64,000 bases of DNA. Origin: Sphingobium algorifonticola (lineage in GTDB: Bacteria; Pseudomonadota; Alphaproteobacteria; Sphingomonadales; Sphingomonadaceae). Each line of letters starts with the position of its first letter. The stretch's first letter is position 1. The DNA lies in contig NZ_RZUL01000002.1 in the NCBI RefSeq assembly GCF_004005485.1, positions 372,001-436,000 of the forward strand. Reading direction: 5' to 3'. Below the pieces are notes generated by a model. It was not told where the DNA came from. It made no database searches and saw only the letters and a program-made list of their open reading frames with translations. A program made the translations under genes and the position numbers. Shown in pieces: positions 17,886 to 27,373 of this stretch.

Positions 17886-18410
17886 TCAGCGGTCCACGGT
17901 GTCCTTGCGCATCGGGGCCAGCTTCGCGAGGAACCGGTTTTGCGCCGGGAAGGAAACGCCTTCCTCCGCCATCGCCTTTTGCAGATTTTCAACGAGGCGG
18001 TTCATGTCGGCATGCTGGGTGCCCAGATCCTTGTGGGACGATCGCATGTCGCGGCCAGTATAGGCGCAACCTGCGTTCAATATGTAGCAGAATTGTTCGA
18101 ACAGGGTGCGGCGCAGGCGTGCCTGATCGTGCCCCTGGAAAATCTCTCCGATCACCGGATCGGCAAAGTTGCGCGTGACGAAGCCATCGACGATCCGCCG
18201 AATGCCATCCTGCCCGTGAAAGGCGACGGCCATGGCCTCGCCCTTGAACGGAATTGCGCCGGCATTGGCGTTGTTGGCTACATAGGGATCGACGGCATCT
18301 TCACCGGGCATGGCATAAGGTGCTCCGGCGGGTGGCCTAGACGCGGTGGGGGGCGGGGTATCGGATGCTGTCTGAAGCAGAAGCAGGGGTAGGAAGGCGA
18401 GAAGGGGCAT
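17886..18410 (-). CDS. Exported group I truncated haemoglobin-like protein
   Basis: A signal peptide (MPLLAFLPLLLLQTASD) and a Pro-rich linker precede a truncated globin domain (about residues 60-170). Globin marks are GIRRIVDGFVTRNFADPVIG, FEQFCYILNAGCAYTGRDM with haem-pocket aromatics, and SHKDLGTQHADMNRLVENL, where the His of SSHKDL or of TQHADM would be the proximal ligand. Export is unusual for globins. It is downstream of the DUF3034 gene on the same strand (18 bases) and near the cupredoxin and EAL genes, which suggests a haem/copper redox role with the c-di-GMP enzyme. That role is inference. Confidence 0.8.
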   Translation of the reverse strand: MPLLAFLPLLLLQTASDTPPPTASRPPAGAPYAMPGEDAVDPYVANNANAGAIPFKGEAMAVAFHGQDGIRRIVDGFVTRNFADPVIGEIFQGHDQARLRRTLFEQFCYILNAGCAYTGRDMRSSHKDLGTQHADMNRLVENLQKAMAEEGVSFPAQNRFLAKLAPMRKDTVDR

Positions 18411-18428
18411 GATCGGGATTCCTGAACG

Positions 18429-19307
18429 TCAGAAGGCGGCCTGAAGCGAGAAGAGAACGCCACGCTGCTTGTCGATGGTCGCGATCGATCCAAGATCGGC
18501 ATAAGCGACCGTCGCGGTCAGGTGACGATTGACGGCATAAGCGGCGAAGGCATCGAACCAGTCGTCTTCTTTCGCGACGCCCAGATTATTGGGCTTGGTG
18601 CGATATTCGCCGCCAATGGCCAGGCGGCGCGACAATTGCCAGGCCATCGACCCTTCGAACTGCACGCTGTAATCGTCGTTCCGGTCGCCGCCATAGCCCA
18701 GCAGGCCGTTCTGGTTTGCCTTCGTCAGACGCACCGTGGCGTTGACGAGAATGCTGCGGGAGAGGAACAGCTTGGTCGCCGACAGATAATAATCGATGCC
18801 GTCGTCGTCGGTCGCGCCGAGCAGGCGAACCACCGCATCGTTCCGGCTTTTCTTATATTGCACGCCGACTGCGATCGCAGGCATCAGCGGCGCATCATAG
18901 ACCAGATCGCCCGCCAGCTTCACCTTTGCGCCGAAAATATCCTGGCCAAAGGCATAGTCGTTGCCCAGCCCCAAGGCGCCACCGATTTCGTTGGTATTGA
19001 AATCCTGCCGCGCGAAGGACAGCTCGACCCGGTCGAACAGGCCGACGCTGATGCCAGCACTTTGATAGTCGTAATCCTTCAGCTCGACGATGGTCGCGTG
19101 GGCGGACGCGCCGATCCCGTCGCGTGTCTCGTTCCCGGCGATGGTCGCCCAGGGTGTAAGGCCGCCGCCCGATGCGCCCTCGATCGAGGAGATGCCATTG
19201 GTGAGGAGCAGCTTTCCGCCGTTCCGCAAGGGTTCGGCGGCGGCGGGGGCGGTCGCAAGACCAAGCGCCGCCATGACCGGCGCAAGAGTGAGGCAGCGTG
19301 TCGTCAT
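18429..19307 (-). CDS. DUF3034 family outer-membrane-type protein
   Basis: The product is 292 residues with a signal peptide ending ATAPAAA|EPLRNGGK. The mature part, LLLTNGISSIEGASGGGLTPWA, is characteristic of DUF3034. Alternating polar/non-polar strands and a terminal aromatic (LFSLQAAF) are consistent with a beta-barrel in the outer membrane. Function is unknown. The start was set at MTTRCLTLAP, since the upstream extension lacks a signal peptide. It is divergent from the cupredoxin gene and shares a short promoter region with it. Confidence 0.85.
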   Translation of the reverse strand: MTTRCLTLAPVMAALGLATAPAAAEPLRNGGKLLLTNGISSIEGASGGGLTPWATIAGNETRDGIGASAHATIVELKDYDYQSAGISVGLFDRVELSFARQDFNTNEIGGALGLGNDYAFGQDIFGAKVKLAGDLVYDAPLMPAIAVGVQYKKSRNDAVVRLLGATDDDGIDYYLSATKLFLSRSILVNATVRLTKANQNGLLGYGGDRNDDYSVQFEGSMAWQLSRRLAIGGEYRTKPNNLGVAKEDDWFDAFAAYAVNRHLTATVAYADLGSIATIDKQRGVLFSLQAAF

Positions 19308-19392
19308 GTCCCGCTCTATGGCGCACCATGGTAAACATTCCGTTATTGTATCCATTAACGATAAATTGGCTTTTCGGTCCTAATCGGAGGAA

Positions 19393-20007
19393 ATGCTAAA
19401 GTTATTTCTGCCCGCGCTGCCGCTGTTGATGGTGCCCTCCATCGCCCTGGCCGGCACTCTTGAGGTGCGGATCGTCGATGCGACGGGCAAGCCGGTGACC
19501 GATGCCGTCGTCACCGCAAAGCCCGCATCCGGCGTGGGCAGGGGACCCATCCGTTTCCCCTGGGGAACGACGATGACGCAGCAGAACATATCGTTCAATC
19601 CGCGCGTTCTGATCGTGCCGGTCGGTGCCACCGTGTCTTTCCCGAACAAGGACAAGGTGCGGCACCATGTCTATTCCTTCTCCAAGCCTGCCCGCTTCGA
19701 GCTGAAGCTGTTCAGCAGGGACGAGACGCGCAGCTACACCTTCACGTCGCCGGGCGCAGTGGCGCTGGGGTGCAACATCCACGACTCGATGAGCGGCTTC
19801 ATCAAGGTCGTCGACACGCCCTTTGCCGCCAAGAGCAACGCAGCGGGGCAGGCGCAGATCGCCAACCTGCCCGCTGGCGCGGTGACGGTGACCGTCTGGC
19901 ATCCCAATGTGCGCGGCAAGGACAATGAGCAGGTGCTTCAGGTGCCGATGACCGCCAGCGGTTCGGTCGATCGCGTCGTGAAGCTGAACCTGCGCGCCGG
20001 GGGCTGA
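19393..20007 (+). CDS. Exported cupredoxin-like protein (annotated in relatives as methylamine utilisation protein)
   Basis: A signal peptide (MLKLFLPALPLLMVPSIALA) is followed by a carboxypeptidase-regulatory-like strand set (GTLEVRIVDATGKPVTDAVV) and a cupredoxin fold. Candidate copper ligands are the His pair in KVRHHVYSF and the Cys and His in ALGCNIHDSMSG. The product has 204 residues. It is two bases ahead of the GGDEF-EAL gene, so both are in one operon. No mau genes are near, so the methylamine label is only a family name. Confidence 0.8.
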   Translation: MLKLFLPALPLLMVPSIALAGTLEVRIVDATGKPVTDAVVTAKPASGVGRGPIRFPWGTTMTQQNISFNPRVLIVPVGATVSFPNKDKVRHHVYSFSKPARFELKLFSRDETRSYTFTSPGAVALGCNIHDSMSGFIKVVDTPFAAKSNAAGQAQIANLPAGAVTVTVWHPNVRGKDNEQVLQVPMTASGSVDRVVKLNLRAGG

Positions 20008-20009
20008 GC

Positions 20010-22343
20010 ATGGCAGCGGCTACGTCATCGCCTCGCACCTATCTGCCGCTGCTGGCGCAACGCGTGCGCGAAACGCTGTCGATCAAGATGACGCTGTTTT
20101 ACGCGGGTCTGTTCACCGCCGTTCTGGCGTTGATCCTGCTGGGCGTGCAGGCGGGGATCGCGCGCTATGCCGAAGCGGCGATCAAGCGCGACATGGCCGT
20201 AGGCGTTGCGGTGTTCGATCGCATTACGCAGATGCGCTACGAACAGTTGCGCCAGAGCGGGCGCGTGCTCTCCGCCGACTTCGGCTTTCGTGCCGCCGCC
20301 GCCACCGGTGACGCGCCGACGATCGAATCGGCGCTCGACAGCCTGAAGCGTCGCCTTAATCTTTCGCAGGCCTTCATGGTCGGCGTCGATGGCAGCATTA
20401 CGGGGCTGGATAGGCCGCTGTCGGAGGCCGAGAGCGATCGCCTTTATGCGGCGCTGGATGAAGGCGCAACGCAGGGCATCGCGCACTGGCAGGGGCGCAA
20501 CCATAGTGTCGTGGCCGCTCCGATCGAAGCGCCCACGCTGATCGGCTGGGTCGTCTTCGCCAATAATTTCGATACGCCCCAGTTGCAGCAGATCGCGAAG
20601 CTGACCTCGGTCGATCTCAACCCGCGCATCATACCCTATGCCAAGCTGCGTGGCTTGCGACCGGACAAGGCAGGCGGCGAGGCTAGCATATGGTATCGCG
20701 GCGAGGAGCGCATCTTGCTCCAGGCGACACCGGTCCGCAATTTCGGATCGGGCGAGCAGCAGGCGCTGGTGCTCGAATATAGCCTCAGCAAGGCCATGGA
20801 AGGCTATATGCCGATATTGTGGACCTTGCTGATATTCGGCATCGGCGGGGGCATAGTGGTGGTCGTCGGCAGCGGATGGGTGGCGCGCAGCCTGACGCGC
20901 CCGATCGCGATACTGGATGCGGCAGCACAGAAGGTCAGCTCCGGCGAGCATGTGCAGGTCCCCGTGACGACCACCGACGAGCTGGGCCGCCTGGCCGCAT
21001 CGTTCAACCAGATGGTCAACGACATCGGCGAACGCGAACGGCAAATCGCGCATCTGGCCTTCCACGATACGCTGACCGGGCTGGCGAACCGGGCGCTGCT
21101 GCGCGAGCATCTTTCCACCGCGCTCGCGCGGGTGAAGGGGGAGGGGACGCTGGCGATGCTGTGCCTCGATCTCGACAATTTCAAGGCCGTCAACGACACG
21201 CTGGGCCATCCTACCGGCGACGCGCTGCTATGCGAAGTGGCAGAGCGGCTCCGGGCAACGGTCGGCGACGGGTTCGTCGCGCGTTTAGGTGGTGACGAGT
21301 TCGCGCTGGTGACGACCGTCAACGACCGGGCGGTCGGCCGGCTCGCGAACGATATCATTGCCGCAATTGGCCGCCCTGCGATCGTCAACGGCCATCGCAT
21401 CGTCATCAACACCAGCATCGGCATCGCGCTGGCGCCGCAGGATGGCAAGGATGCCGTCGAACTGCTGAAGAATGCCGATCTTGCGCTGTATCGGGCCAAG
21501 AATGAAGGCAAGGGCAGCTATCGCTTTTTCGAAAGCGCAATGGATGCCGAGGCGCAGGAACGCCGTCGCATCGAAATCGACCTGCACGACGCGCTGGCCA
21601 AGGGCGAGCTGGAGCTTTATTTTCAGCCGCTCTTCACCCTGTCGCAGAACCGGGTGACGGCTTTCGAGGCGCTGATGCGCTGGAACCATCCGACACGCGG
21701 GCTGGTGCCGCCGGTCAATTTCATTCCGCTGGCGGAGGACACCGGCCTTATCATCCCGATCGGCGAATGGGCCATCCGCGAAGCCTGCCGGATCGCCGCG
21801 CAATGGCCCGAACATATCCGCGTCGCCGTCAACATATCGCCCATCCAGTTCCGCAGCCCGGCACTGAACGGCATCATCCTCAATGCGCTGGCGGAAAGCC
21901 AGCTGGCACCCAACCGGCTGGAGCTGGAAATTACCGAAAGCCTGTTCATCGAGAATGTCGAGGCGACGCTGGCTTCGTTGCATAATTTGCGCGGGCTGGG
22001 GGTGCGCGTGGCGCTCGACGATTTCGGCACAGGCTATTCCTCGCTCAGTTATCTGCGCGCCTTCCCCTTCGACAAGATCAAGATCGACCGCAGCTTCATC
22101 GTCGACCTGCTGGCGCACGACGGCGCAACGGCGATCATCAAGTCGATCACCACATTGGCCGAGGCACTGGGCATGGAAACGACCGCCGAGGGCGTGGAGA
22201 ACATCGACCAGCTCGACATATTGCGCGATCAGGGCTGCAACCAGATTCAGGGCTATTATTTCAGCAAGCCGCTGCCGCTGGGCGAAGTGAACAAGCTGCT
22301 GTTGGGGCTGGGCGAAGACGGACAGGCGCGGGTTGCGGCGTGA
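20010..22343 (+). CDS. Membrane GGDEF-EAL c-di-GMP enzyme with periplasmic sensor and HAMP
   Basis: The order is TM1 (about 27-50), a periplasmic sensor of about 220 residues, TM2 (about 268-290), HAMP (about 290-345), GGDEF (about 350-510) with intact RLGGDEF, and EAL (about 525-770) with FEALMRW, NISPIQF, EITESLF, DDFGTGYSS, IKIDRSF, TAEGVEN and GYYFSKPL. Both catalytic sets look complete; a canonical RxxD inhibitory site is not seen before GGDEF. Co-transcription with a periplasmic cupredoxin suggests that the sensor reads a copper- or redox-linked signal. That is inference. Confidence 0.92.
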   Translation: MAAATSSPRTYLPLLAQRVRETLSIKMTLFYAGLFTAVLALILLGVQAGIARYAEAAIKRDMAVGVAVFDRITQMRYEQLRQSGRVLSADFGFRAAAATGDAPTIESALDSLKRRLNLSQAFMVGVDGSITGLDRPLSEAESDRLYAALDEGATQGIAHWQGRNHSVVAAPIEAPTLIGWVVFANNFDTPQLQQIAKLTSVDLNPRIIPYAKLRGLRPDKAGGEASIWYRGEERILLQATPVRNFGSGEQQALVLEYSLSKAMEGYMPILWTLLIFGIGGGIVVVVGSGWVARSLTRPIAILDAAAQKVSSGEHVQVPVTTTDELGRLAASFNQMVNDIGERERQIAHLAFHDTLTGLANRALLREHLSTALARVKGEGTLAMLCLDLDNFKAVNDTLGHPTGDALLCEVAERLRATVGDGFVARLGGDEFALVTTVNDRAVGRLANDIIAAIGRPAIVNGHRIVINTSIGIALAPQDGKDAVELLKNADLALYRAKNEGKGSYRFFESAMDAEAQERRRIEIDLHDALAKGELELYFQPLFTLSQNRVTAFEALMRWNHPTRGLVPPVNFIPLAEDTGLIIPIGEWAIREACRIAAQWPEHIRVAVNISPIQFRSPALNGIILNALAESQLAPNRLELEITESLFIENVEATLASLHNLRGLGVRVALDDFGTGYSSLSYLRAFPFDKIKIDRSFIVDLLAHDGATAIIKSITTLAEALGMETTAEGVENIDQLDILRDQGCNQIQGYYFSKPLPLGEVNKLLLGLGEDGQARVAA

Positions 22344-22479
22344 TTTGGTCGTGAACCTGTAGATGACCGCTATTGGCTGAATGTCCGGATGGGGTGGGGA
22401 GCGGGCGGACTGGTTATGGGTGGGCATCCGCTAAAGCGGACGGTGTTGCTTCGCCTCGATACAGTGGGGATAAGGTCAT

Positions 22480-22941
22480 ATGGCACGACTCGTTATACTG
22501 TTCATCGCCGTTCTAGGAGCCTTGTCTGCTGAGGTGGCCATAGGCTGTAGCCCAACGAAGTTAACTCAGACGATATCGGACACGAAAGTAATGGCACGGA
22601 AGGCCTTCCAGTCAGCACAGACGATAGCTGATGTGGAGGTGATCGCCGTCGGGAACGATATAGAAAACAGTGCAGTTTTGAGGGCATTAAAGGTATGGAA
22701 GGGGATGCCTAAAAATACGTTCAATATCCAAGTCAGAACATCTTGCGACATTGGTTTCTGGCAGAAGGGCAACCGTTTGCGGTTGATCTTGATCGGTGGC
22801 CCCAAGCATTATTCAGCAAGCCAAATCAGTAATGGCGTGCTGACTGATGAAGGCGCAGTTTTCAACCGTGAGCTAGATCGGTTGATCGGGAGTAATCGGC
22901 CGCACGATTTTCGTCTGCCCAACATTATGTATGACCCCTAA
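22480..22941 (+). CDS. Secreted protein with possible NTR/TIMP-like fold
   Basis: The product is 153 residues with a signal peptide ending AEVAIG|CSPTKL, so the mature N-terminus would begin with Cys. ADVEVIAVGNDI...AVLRALKVWKGMPKNTFNIQVRT then C and FWQKGNRLRLILIG follows the strand-WKG-strand-C-G-YLV pattern of bacterial netrin/TIMP-like proteins. The fold call is tentative. The gene is clearly AT-richer than its neighbours, with many AAA, ATA and ACA codons, which suggests recent transfer. It stands alone. Confidence 0.55.
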   Translation: MARLVILFIAVLGALSAEVAIGCSPTKLTQTISDTKVMARKAFQSAQTIADVEVIAVGNDIENSAVLRALKVWKGMPKNTFNIQVRTSCDIGFWQKGNRLRLILIGGPKHYSASQISNGVLTDEGAVFNRELDRLIGSNRPHDFRLPNIMYDP

Positions 22942-23136
22942 CGGCGATCCAAATTTTGCCTTCTAACGGCAACAAATGGTCGTCAGTCGTCAATCTGCTG
23001 TTGATGCGTCCACGGCCTCGCACTATCCTCGCGCAATCTCGTAAAATATCGGCATGGCGGCCCTTGCCACGCGAGGGACAGTCATTACTCTGCGAAGGCC
23101 CGCACTTCTGCGGGTGTCACGGGGGGTGACAGCCGT

Positions 23137-23742
23137 TTGAGCCGGGCCAGTTTCGTGCGTGAGGCCGCCGATGTGCGGCGCCAGAGCCTGATCGATGCGA
23201 CGGCGCGCTGCCTGGCGGAGCGTGGCGCGACCGGCACTTCGGTACGGGCGATCTGCGCGCGGGCGGGCGTATCTTCGGGCCTCATCACCCATTATTTCGA
23301 TGGTATCGACGCACTGATCGTTGCCACCTATCGCGATGTCGGGCGACGCGTTGCCGAGGCAAGCGCCCGCGCCGTCGCTGCGGCCGGCCGTGATCCGCGC
23401 AAAAGGCTCGAAGCCTATGTGCTGGCGAATTTTGTGCCGCCGGTCCTCGATCCTGATCTGCTCGCCACCTGGGTCGCGTTCTGGAGCCTTATCAAGGGGC
23501 GGGCCGATATGGCGCAGGCCCATGCCGAGCTCTATGCCGACTATCGGGCGGAAATGGCCAAGCTCATCAGCGCCTGCGCGCCGCATGGTTCGGCCGAACA
23601 GGTGCGGCTGGCGGCGATCGGGATTGCCGCACTGGTGGACGGGCTGTGGCTTGAATTATGCCTCGATCCGACCACCTTTAGCGCGGAGGAAGCGCGCAGC
23701 ATGACCCGGCAGTGGATCGGCCACTGGGTAGATGGCGTTTAA
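23137..23742 (+). CDS. TetR-family regulator with BetI-type C-terminal domain
   Basis: The helix-turn-helix is RRQSLIDATARCLAERGATG...VRAICARAGVSSGLITHYF, and the ligand domain contains LATWVAFWSLIKGRADM and GLWLELCLDPTTFS as in BetI. No bet genes adjoin, so the regulated pathway is unknown. The start is a TTG giving MSRASFVRE; a GTG seven codons later is the alternative. Confidence 0.8.
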   Translation: MSRASFVREAADVRRQSLIDATARCLAERGATGTSVRAICARAGVSSGLITHYFDGIDALIVATYRDVGRRVAEASARAVAAAGRDPRKRLEAYVLANFVPPVLDPDLLATWVAFWSLIKGRADMAQAHAELYADYRAEMAKLISACAPHGSAEQVRLAAIGIAALVDGLWLELCLDPTTFSAEEARSMTRQWIGHWVDGV

Positions 23743-23847
23743 TCGTCTAACTCGATCAGTCGGGGCTAAAAAAGCAATTTCTCCAATCGACCACTTTGCC
23801 CTATATGGGCATCGTTATCTGAACCCATCCACAGAATTGGAGACATC

Positions 23848-24411
23848 ATGGCGATTATTGGCAGCGAACTGAAACCCTTTACGGCCACTGCGTACAAGGA
23901 AGGCAAGTTCGTCGACGTCACCGATGCCGACGTACGGGGAAAATGGGCTGTTTTCTTCTTCTATCCGGCGGATTTCACTTTCGTGTGCCCGACCGAGCTG
24001 GAAGATCTGGCCGATATCTACCCGACCCTGCAGGGCATGGGCGTGGAAGTCTATTCCGTGTCGACCGATACGCATTTCAGCCACAAGGCATGGCATGACA
24101 CGTCGCCGGCGATCGGCAAGATCAACTATTACATGCTGGGCGACCAGAACCACGACATCAGCAACAATTTCGGCGTCCTGCGCGAAGGCGTCGGCCTCGC
24201 TGACCGTGCGACGTTCGTGATCGACCCGGAAGGCAAGATTCAGCTCGTCGAAATCACGCCCGAAGGTGTTGGTCGCAACGCTGCTGAACTGCTGCGCAAG
24301 ATCAAGGCTGCGCAATACTGGCAGAGCCATCCGGGCGAAGTGTGCCCCGCTAAGTGGGAAGAAGGCGAAACCACATTGGCGCCGTCCTTCGACCTGGTTG
24401 GCAAGATCTAA
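23848..24411 (+). CDS. ahpC: Alkyl hydroperoxide reductase subunit C (2-Cys peroxiredoxin)
   Basis: Reduces hydrogen and organic peroxides. The peroxidatic Cys is in [16 protein letters not shown] and the resolving Cys in [11 protein letters not shown]. The length of 187 residues is standard. GGAG lies seven bases before the ATG. It is followed by ahpF, its reductase, after about 107 bases; the gap is GC-rich with no recognised element. Confidence 0.97.
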   Translation: MAIIGSELKPFTATAYKEGKFVDVTDADVRGKWAVFFFYPADFTFVCPTELEDLADIYPTLQGMGVEVYSVSTDTHFSHKAWHDTSPAIGKINYYMLGDQNHDISNNFGVLREGVGLADRATFVIDPEGKIQLVEITPEGVGRNAAELLRKIKAAQYWQSHPGEVCPAKWEEGETTLAPSFDLVGKI

Positions 24412-24518
24412 GCAATCCGAACCCCCCGTGGGTCGCGAAGCATCCCGGAGACGTGCCGTCTGGCGCGGCTCCGGGGTGTAGCCCCGCGCCCGCAAACGAA
24501 CCTAATGGAGTTTCCGCC

Positions 24519-26123
24519 ATGTTGGACGCCAATGTCAAAGCCCAGTTGAAGGGCTATCTTGTGAACATCACGCAGCCCATCGAGCTGGTGGCGTCGCTGG
24601 ACGACGGCGCCAAATCGCGGGAAATGCTGGGGCTGCTGGAAGACATCGTCAGCCTAACCGACAAGGCGACGCTGATCCGCAAGGACGACGACAAGCGCAA
24701 GCCGAGCTTCATGATCCGCCGTGCGGGCACCGACATCGGGGTACGCTTTGCTGGCCTGCCCATGGGGCATGAGTTCACGTCGCTTGTCCTCGCGCTGTTG
24801 CAGGTCGGTGGACACCCATCGAAAGCCGCGCAGGATCTGATCGAGCAGGTGAAAAACCTGGATGGCGACTATGCGTTTGAAACCTATTTCTCGCTGTCGT
24901 GCCAGAACTGCCCGGATGTGGTGCAGGCGCTCAATCTGATGGCGGTGCTCAATCCCCGGATCAGCCATACGGCGATCGACGGTGCGCTGTTCCAGGAGGA
25001 AGTTGACGCGCGCAAGGTAATGGCCGTGCCGACCATATTCCTGAACGGCGACGTGTTCGGTCAGGGCCGTATGGAGCTGGAGCAGATAGTGGCGAAGCTG
25101 GACAGCGGCGCCGTGGCCCGCGCCGCGGAAAAGATCGCGCAAAAGGAGGCTTTCGACGTGCTGGTGATCGGCGGTGGTCCCGCCGGTGCGGCATCGGCCA
25201 TCTATGCCGCGCGCAAGGGCATCCGCACGGGCATCGTCGCGGAACGCTTCGGCGGTCAGGTCATGGACACAATGGGAATCGAGAACTTCATTTCGGTGAG
25301 CCACACCGAAGGGCCGAAACTCGTCGCCCAGCTGGAGCAGCATGTGAAGGACTATGACGTTGATATCATGAACCTGCAGCGTGCCGAAAAGCTGATTCCG
25401 GCGGCGACCGAAGGCGGCCTGCACGAAGTGGTGCTGGCGAGCGGCGCGTCGCTGAAGGCGCGTTCCGTCATCCTTTCGACCGGCGCGCGCTGGCGGCAGA
25501 TGAACGTGCCGGGCGAGGACGAATATCGCAACAAGGGCGTCGCCTACTGCCCGCATTGCGACGGCCCGCTGTTCAAGGGCAAGGACGTGGCGGTGATCGG
25601 CGGCGGCAACAGTGGCGTGGAGGCCGCGATCGACCTTGCGGGGATCGTCGCCCATGTCACGCTGATCGAATATGACAGCCAGTTGCGCGCCGATGCGGTG
25701 TTGCAGCGCAAGCTTGCCAGCCTGCCCAATGTCCGCGTGATTACATCCGCGCTGACGACCGAAGTGCTGGGCGACGGTGGCAAGGTGATCGGGCTGACAT
25801 ACAAGGACCGCAACAGCGACACGTCCCATGTCATCGATTTGCAGGGTATTTTCGTGCAGATCGGCCTGGTGCCCAACACCGAGTTCCTGACGGAGGCAGT
25901 GGCGCTTTCACCGCGGGGTGAAATTGAAGTCGATCATCGCGGCGGCACGTCGGTGCCCGGCGTTTTTGCTGCGGGTGACGCGACCACGACACCCTTCAAG
26001 CAGATCATCATCGCGATGGGTGAAGGCTCAAAGGCGGCATTGTCGGCATTCGACTATCTGATCCGCCTGGCACCGGCCGATGCCGCGCCGCAGGAAGCGC
26101 AGGCTACGGCGCAAGCCGCCTGA
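24519..26123 (+). CDS. ahpF: Alkyl hydroperoxide reductase subunit F
   Basis: FAD flavoprotein that passes electrons from NADH to AhpC. The N-terminal double-thioredoxin domain (about 1-195) has the redox pair in SCQNCPD, followed by a thioredoxin-reductase-like part with FAD motif [19 protein letters not shown] pair in [17 protein letters not shown] motif [12 protein letters not shown] and [13 protein letters not shown]. It has 534 residues. The start was set at [10 protein letters not shown], eight bases after GGAG, because the upstream extension does not resemble the family. Confidence 0.96.
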   Translation: MLDANVKAQLKGYLVNITQPIELVASLDDGAKSREMLGLLEDIVSLTDKATLIRKDDDKRKPSFMIRRAGTDIGVRFAGLPMGHEFTSLVLALLQVGGHPSKAAQDLIEQVKNLDGDYAFETYFSLSCQNCPDVVQALNLMAVLNPRISHTAIDGALFQEEVDARKVMAVPTIFLNGDVFGQGRMELEQIVAKLDSGAVARAAEKIAQKEAFDVLVIGGGPAGAASAIYAARKGIRTGIVAERFGGQVMDTMGIENFISVSHTEGPKLVAQLEQHVKDYDVDIMNLQRAEKLIPAATEGGLHEVVLASGASLKARSVILSTGARWRQMNVPGEDEYRNKGVAYCPHCDGPLFKGKDVAVIGGGNSGVEAAIDLAGIVAHVTLIEYDSQLRADAVLQRKLASLPNVRVITSALTTEVLGDGGKVIGLTYKDRNSDTSHVIDLQGIFVQIGLVPNTEFLTEAVALSPRGEIEVDHRGGTSVPGVFAAGDATTTPFKQIIIAMGEGSKAALSAFDYLIRLAPADAAPQEAQATAQAA

Positions 26124-26150
26124 TCGGCACCATTGGTACATTATCCAGGA

Positions 26151-26190
26151 CAATGGCCCCGCAGTCCGCAAGGAACCTTCGGGGCCATTG
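26151..26190. terminator. Hairpin after ahpF
   Basis: Perfect 11-bp arms CAATGGCCCCG and CGGGGCCATTG enclose an 18-base loop. The T run is weak (CGCTTTA), so termination is only probable. Confidence 0.4.
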
Positions 26191-26254
26191 GCGCGCTTTA
26201 CCCATGTTAGTTCAAGCCGGAGCAAGCCTGCTCCCCAGCTGAGCGGAGCCTGGA

Positions 26255-27355
26255 ATGAAGCAACGAGACGACTGGCATCTTACGGAACGTGTCATGCATG
26301 AACATGGTCGGGGCGATCCCTTCGCCGCCGCTATCCGTGGCACGCGCATGCCGATGGTGATTACGGATCCGCGCAAGGAAGACAATCCGATCGTCTTTGC
26401 GAACGAGGCGTTCCAGCGGCTGACCGGCTATGACATCGACGAGATCATCGGACGCAATTGCCGCTTCCTGCAGGGGCCCCAAAGCGACCCTGTCGCCATA
26501 GCGCGTATTCGCGAGGCGCTGGCGGCCGAAGAGCCGATCAGCATCGATCTGCTCAATCATCGCAAGGATGGCAGCGTCTTCTGGAACGCCCTGTATATAA
26601 GCCCAGTGCGCGGCGAGGACGGGAGCGTCCAGTTTTTCTTCGCTTCGCAGCTTGACGTTACCGACCGGGTGACGGCGCAGCAACAGATTGCGGACCAGAA
26701 GGCGCAGGTCGAGGAACAGGTGCGGCTGCGCACCGCGGATCTGGAGGCGGCGCTGGAGGAAAAGACGCTGCTGCTGCATGAAGTCGATCACCGGGTGAAG
26801 AACAACCTGACGATGATCGGCGCGCTGCTGCGGCTTCAATCGCGCACGCTGGGCGATCCGCAATTGCAGCGCACGCTCGAAAACATGCTGGAGCGGATCG
26901 ACGCGCTGGCGGTGGTGCATCGTCGGCTCTATCAGTCCGATGACATCACCCGGTTCGACATCGGCGCTTTCGCCGTCAATCTCGCGCAGGACGTGCTGGC
27001 CTCGACGGGGCGGCGCGATATCGTCCTGATGCACGATGTCGATACTGTGTTTATCCCGGCCAGCAAGGCGTCCGCCACGGGGCTGATCCTCAATGAATTG
27101 ATCACCAATGCCGTGAAGCACGCCTTTGCCGACGGGCGACCAGGCACGCTGACCCTGCGGGTCAGGCAGGATACCGACCAGATTGCAATTGCGCTGTGCG
27201 ACGATGGCCCCGGCTTCGATCCGGCCGTTGCGCGCCCGATGTCGATCGGCACATCGCTGGTGCAGCGTCTGTCGCGTCAGATCAAGGCGCAGACCGTCTG
27301 GCGCAGCGGCGCGGACGGCACCTGCGCGACCGTTACGTTCCCTGCAACATCGTAG
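26255..27355 (+). CDS. LOV-domain blue-light sensor histidine kinase (HWE/HisKA_2 type)
   Basis: The LOV/PAS domain (about 20-135) has NEAFQRLTGY and GRNCRFLQG with the photoreactive Cys that forms the flavin adduct, plus NHRKDGSVFWN. A coiled coil (about 135-175) leads to a HisKA_2 dimerisation domain with phospho-acceptor EVDHRVKNNL and an HATPase region with LILNELITNAVKHAF and CDDGPGF. The organisation matches LovK-type kinases of alphaproteobacteria, which feed the general stress response in Caulobacter. The response regulator gene follows 18 bases later. No phyR, nepR or ecfG is in the window. Confidence 0.93.
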   Translation: MKQRDDWHLTERVMHEHGRGDPFAAAIRGTRMPMVITDPRKEDNPIVFANEAFQRLTGYDIDEIIGRNCRFLQGPQSDPVAIARIREALAAEEPISIDLLNHRKDGSVFWNALYISPVRGEDGSVQFFFASQLDVTDRVTAQQQIADQKAQVEEQVRLRTADLEAALEEKTLLLHEVDHRVKNNLTMIGALLRLQSRTLGDPQLQRTLENMLERIDALAVVHRRLYQSDDITRFDIGAFAVNLAQDVLASTGRRDIVLMHDVDTVFIPASKASATGLILNELITNAVKHAFADGRPGTLTLRVRQDTDQIAIALCDDGPGFDPAVARPMSIGTSLVQRLSRQIKAQTVWRSGADGTCATVTFPATS

Positions 27356-27373
27356 CTTTTTTAGGATTTCCCA

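Noticed and set aside
17393-17992. A 199-codon leftward frame across the DnaA boxes and the T-poor stretch
   Set aside because: It overlaps the globin gene on the same strand in another frame, lacks a start signal and has no domain.
26172-26196. GGAAC followed about 17 bases later by CGCT, resembling an EcfG general-stress promoter before the LOV kinase
   Set aside because: The -10 part does not match CGTT and the site lies inside a hairpin after ahpF.
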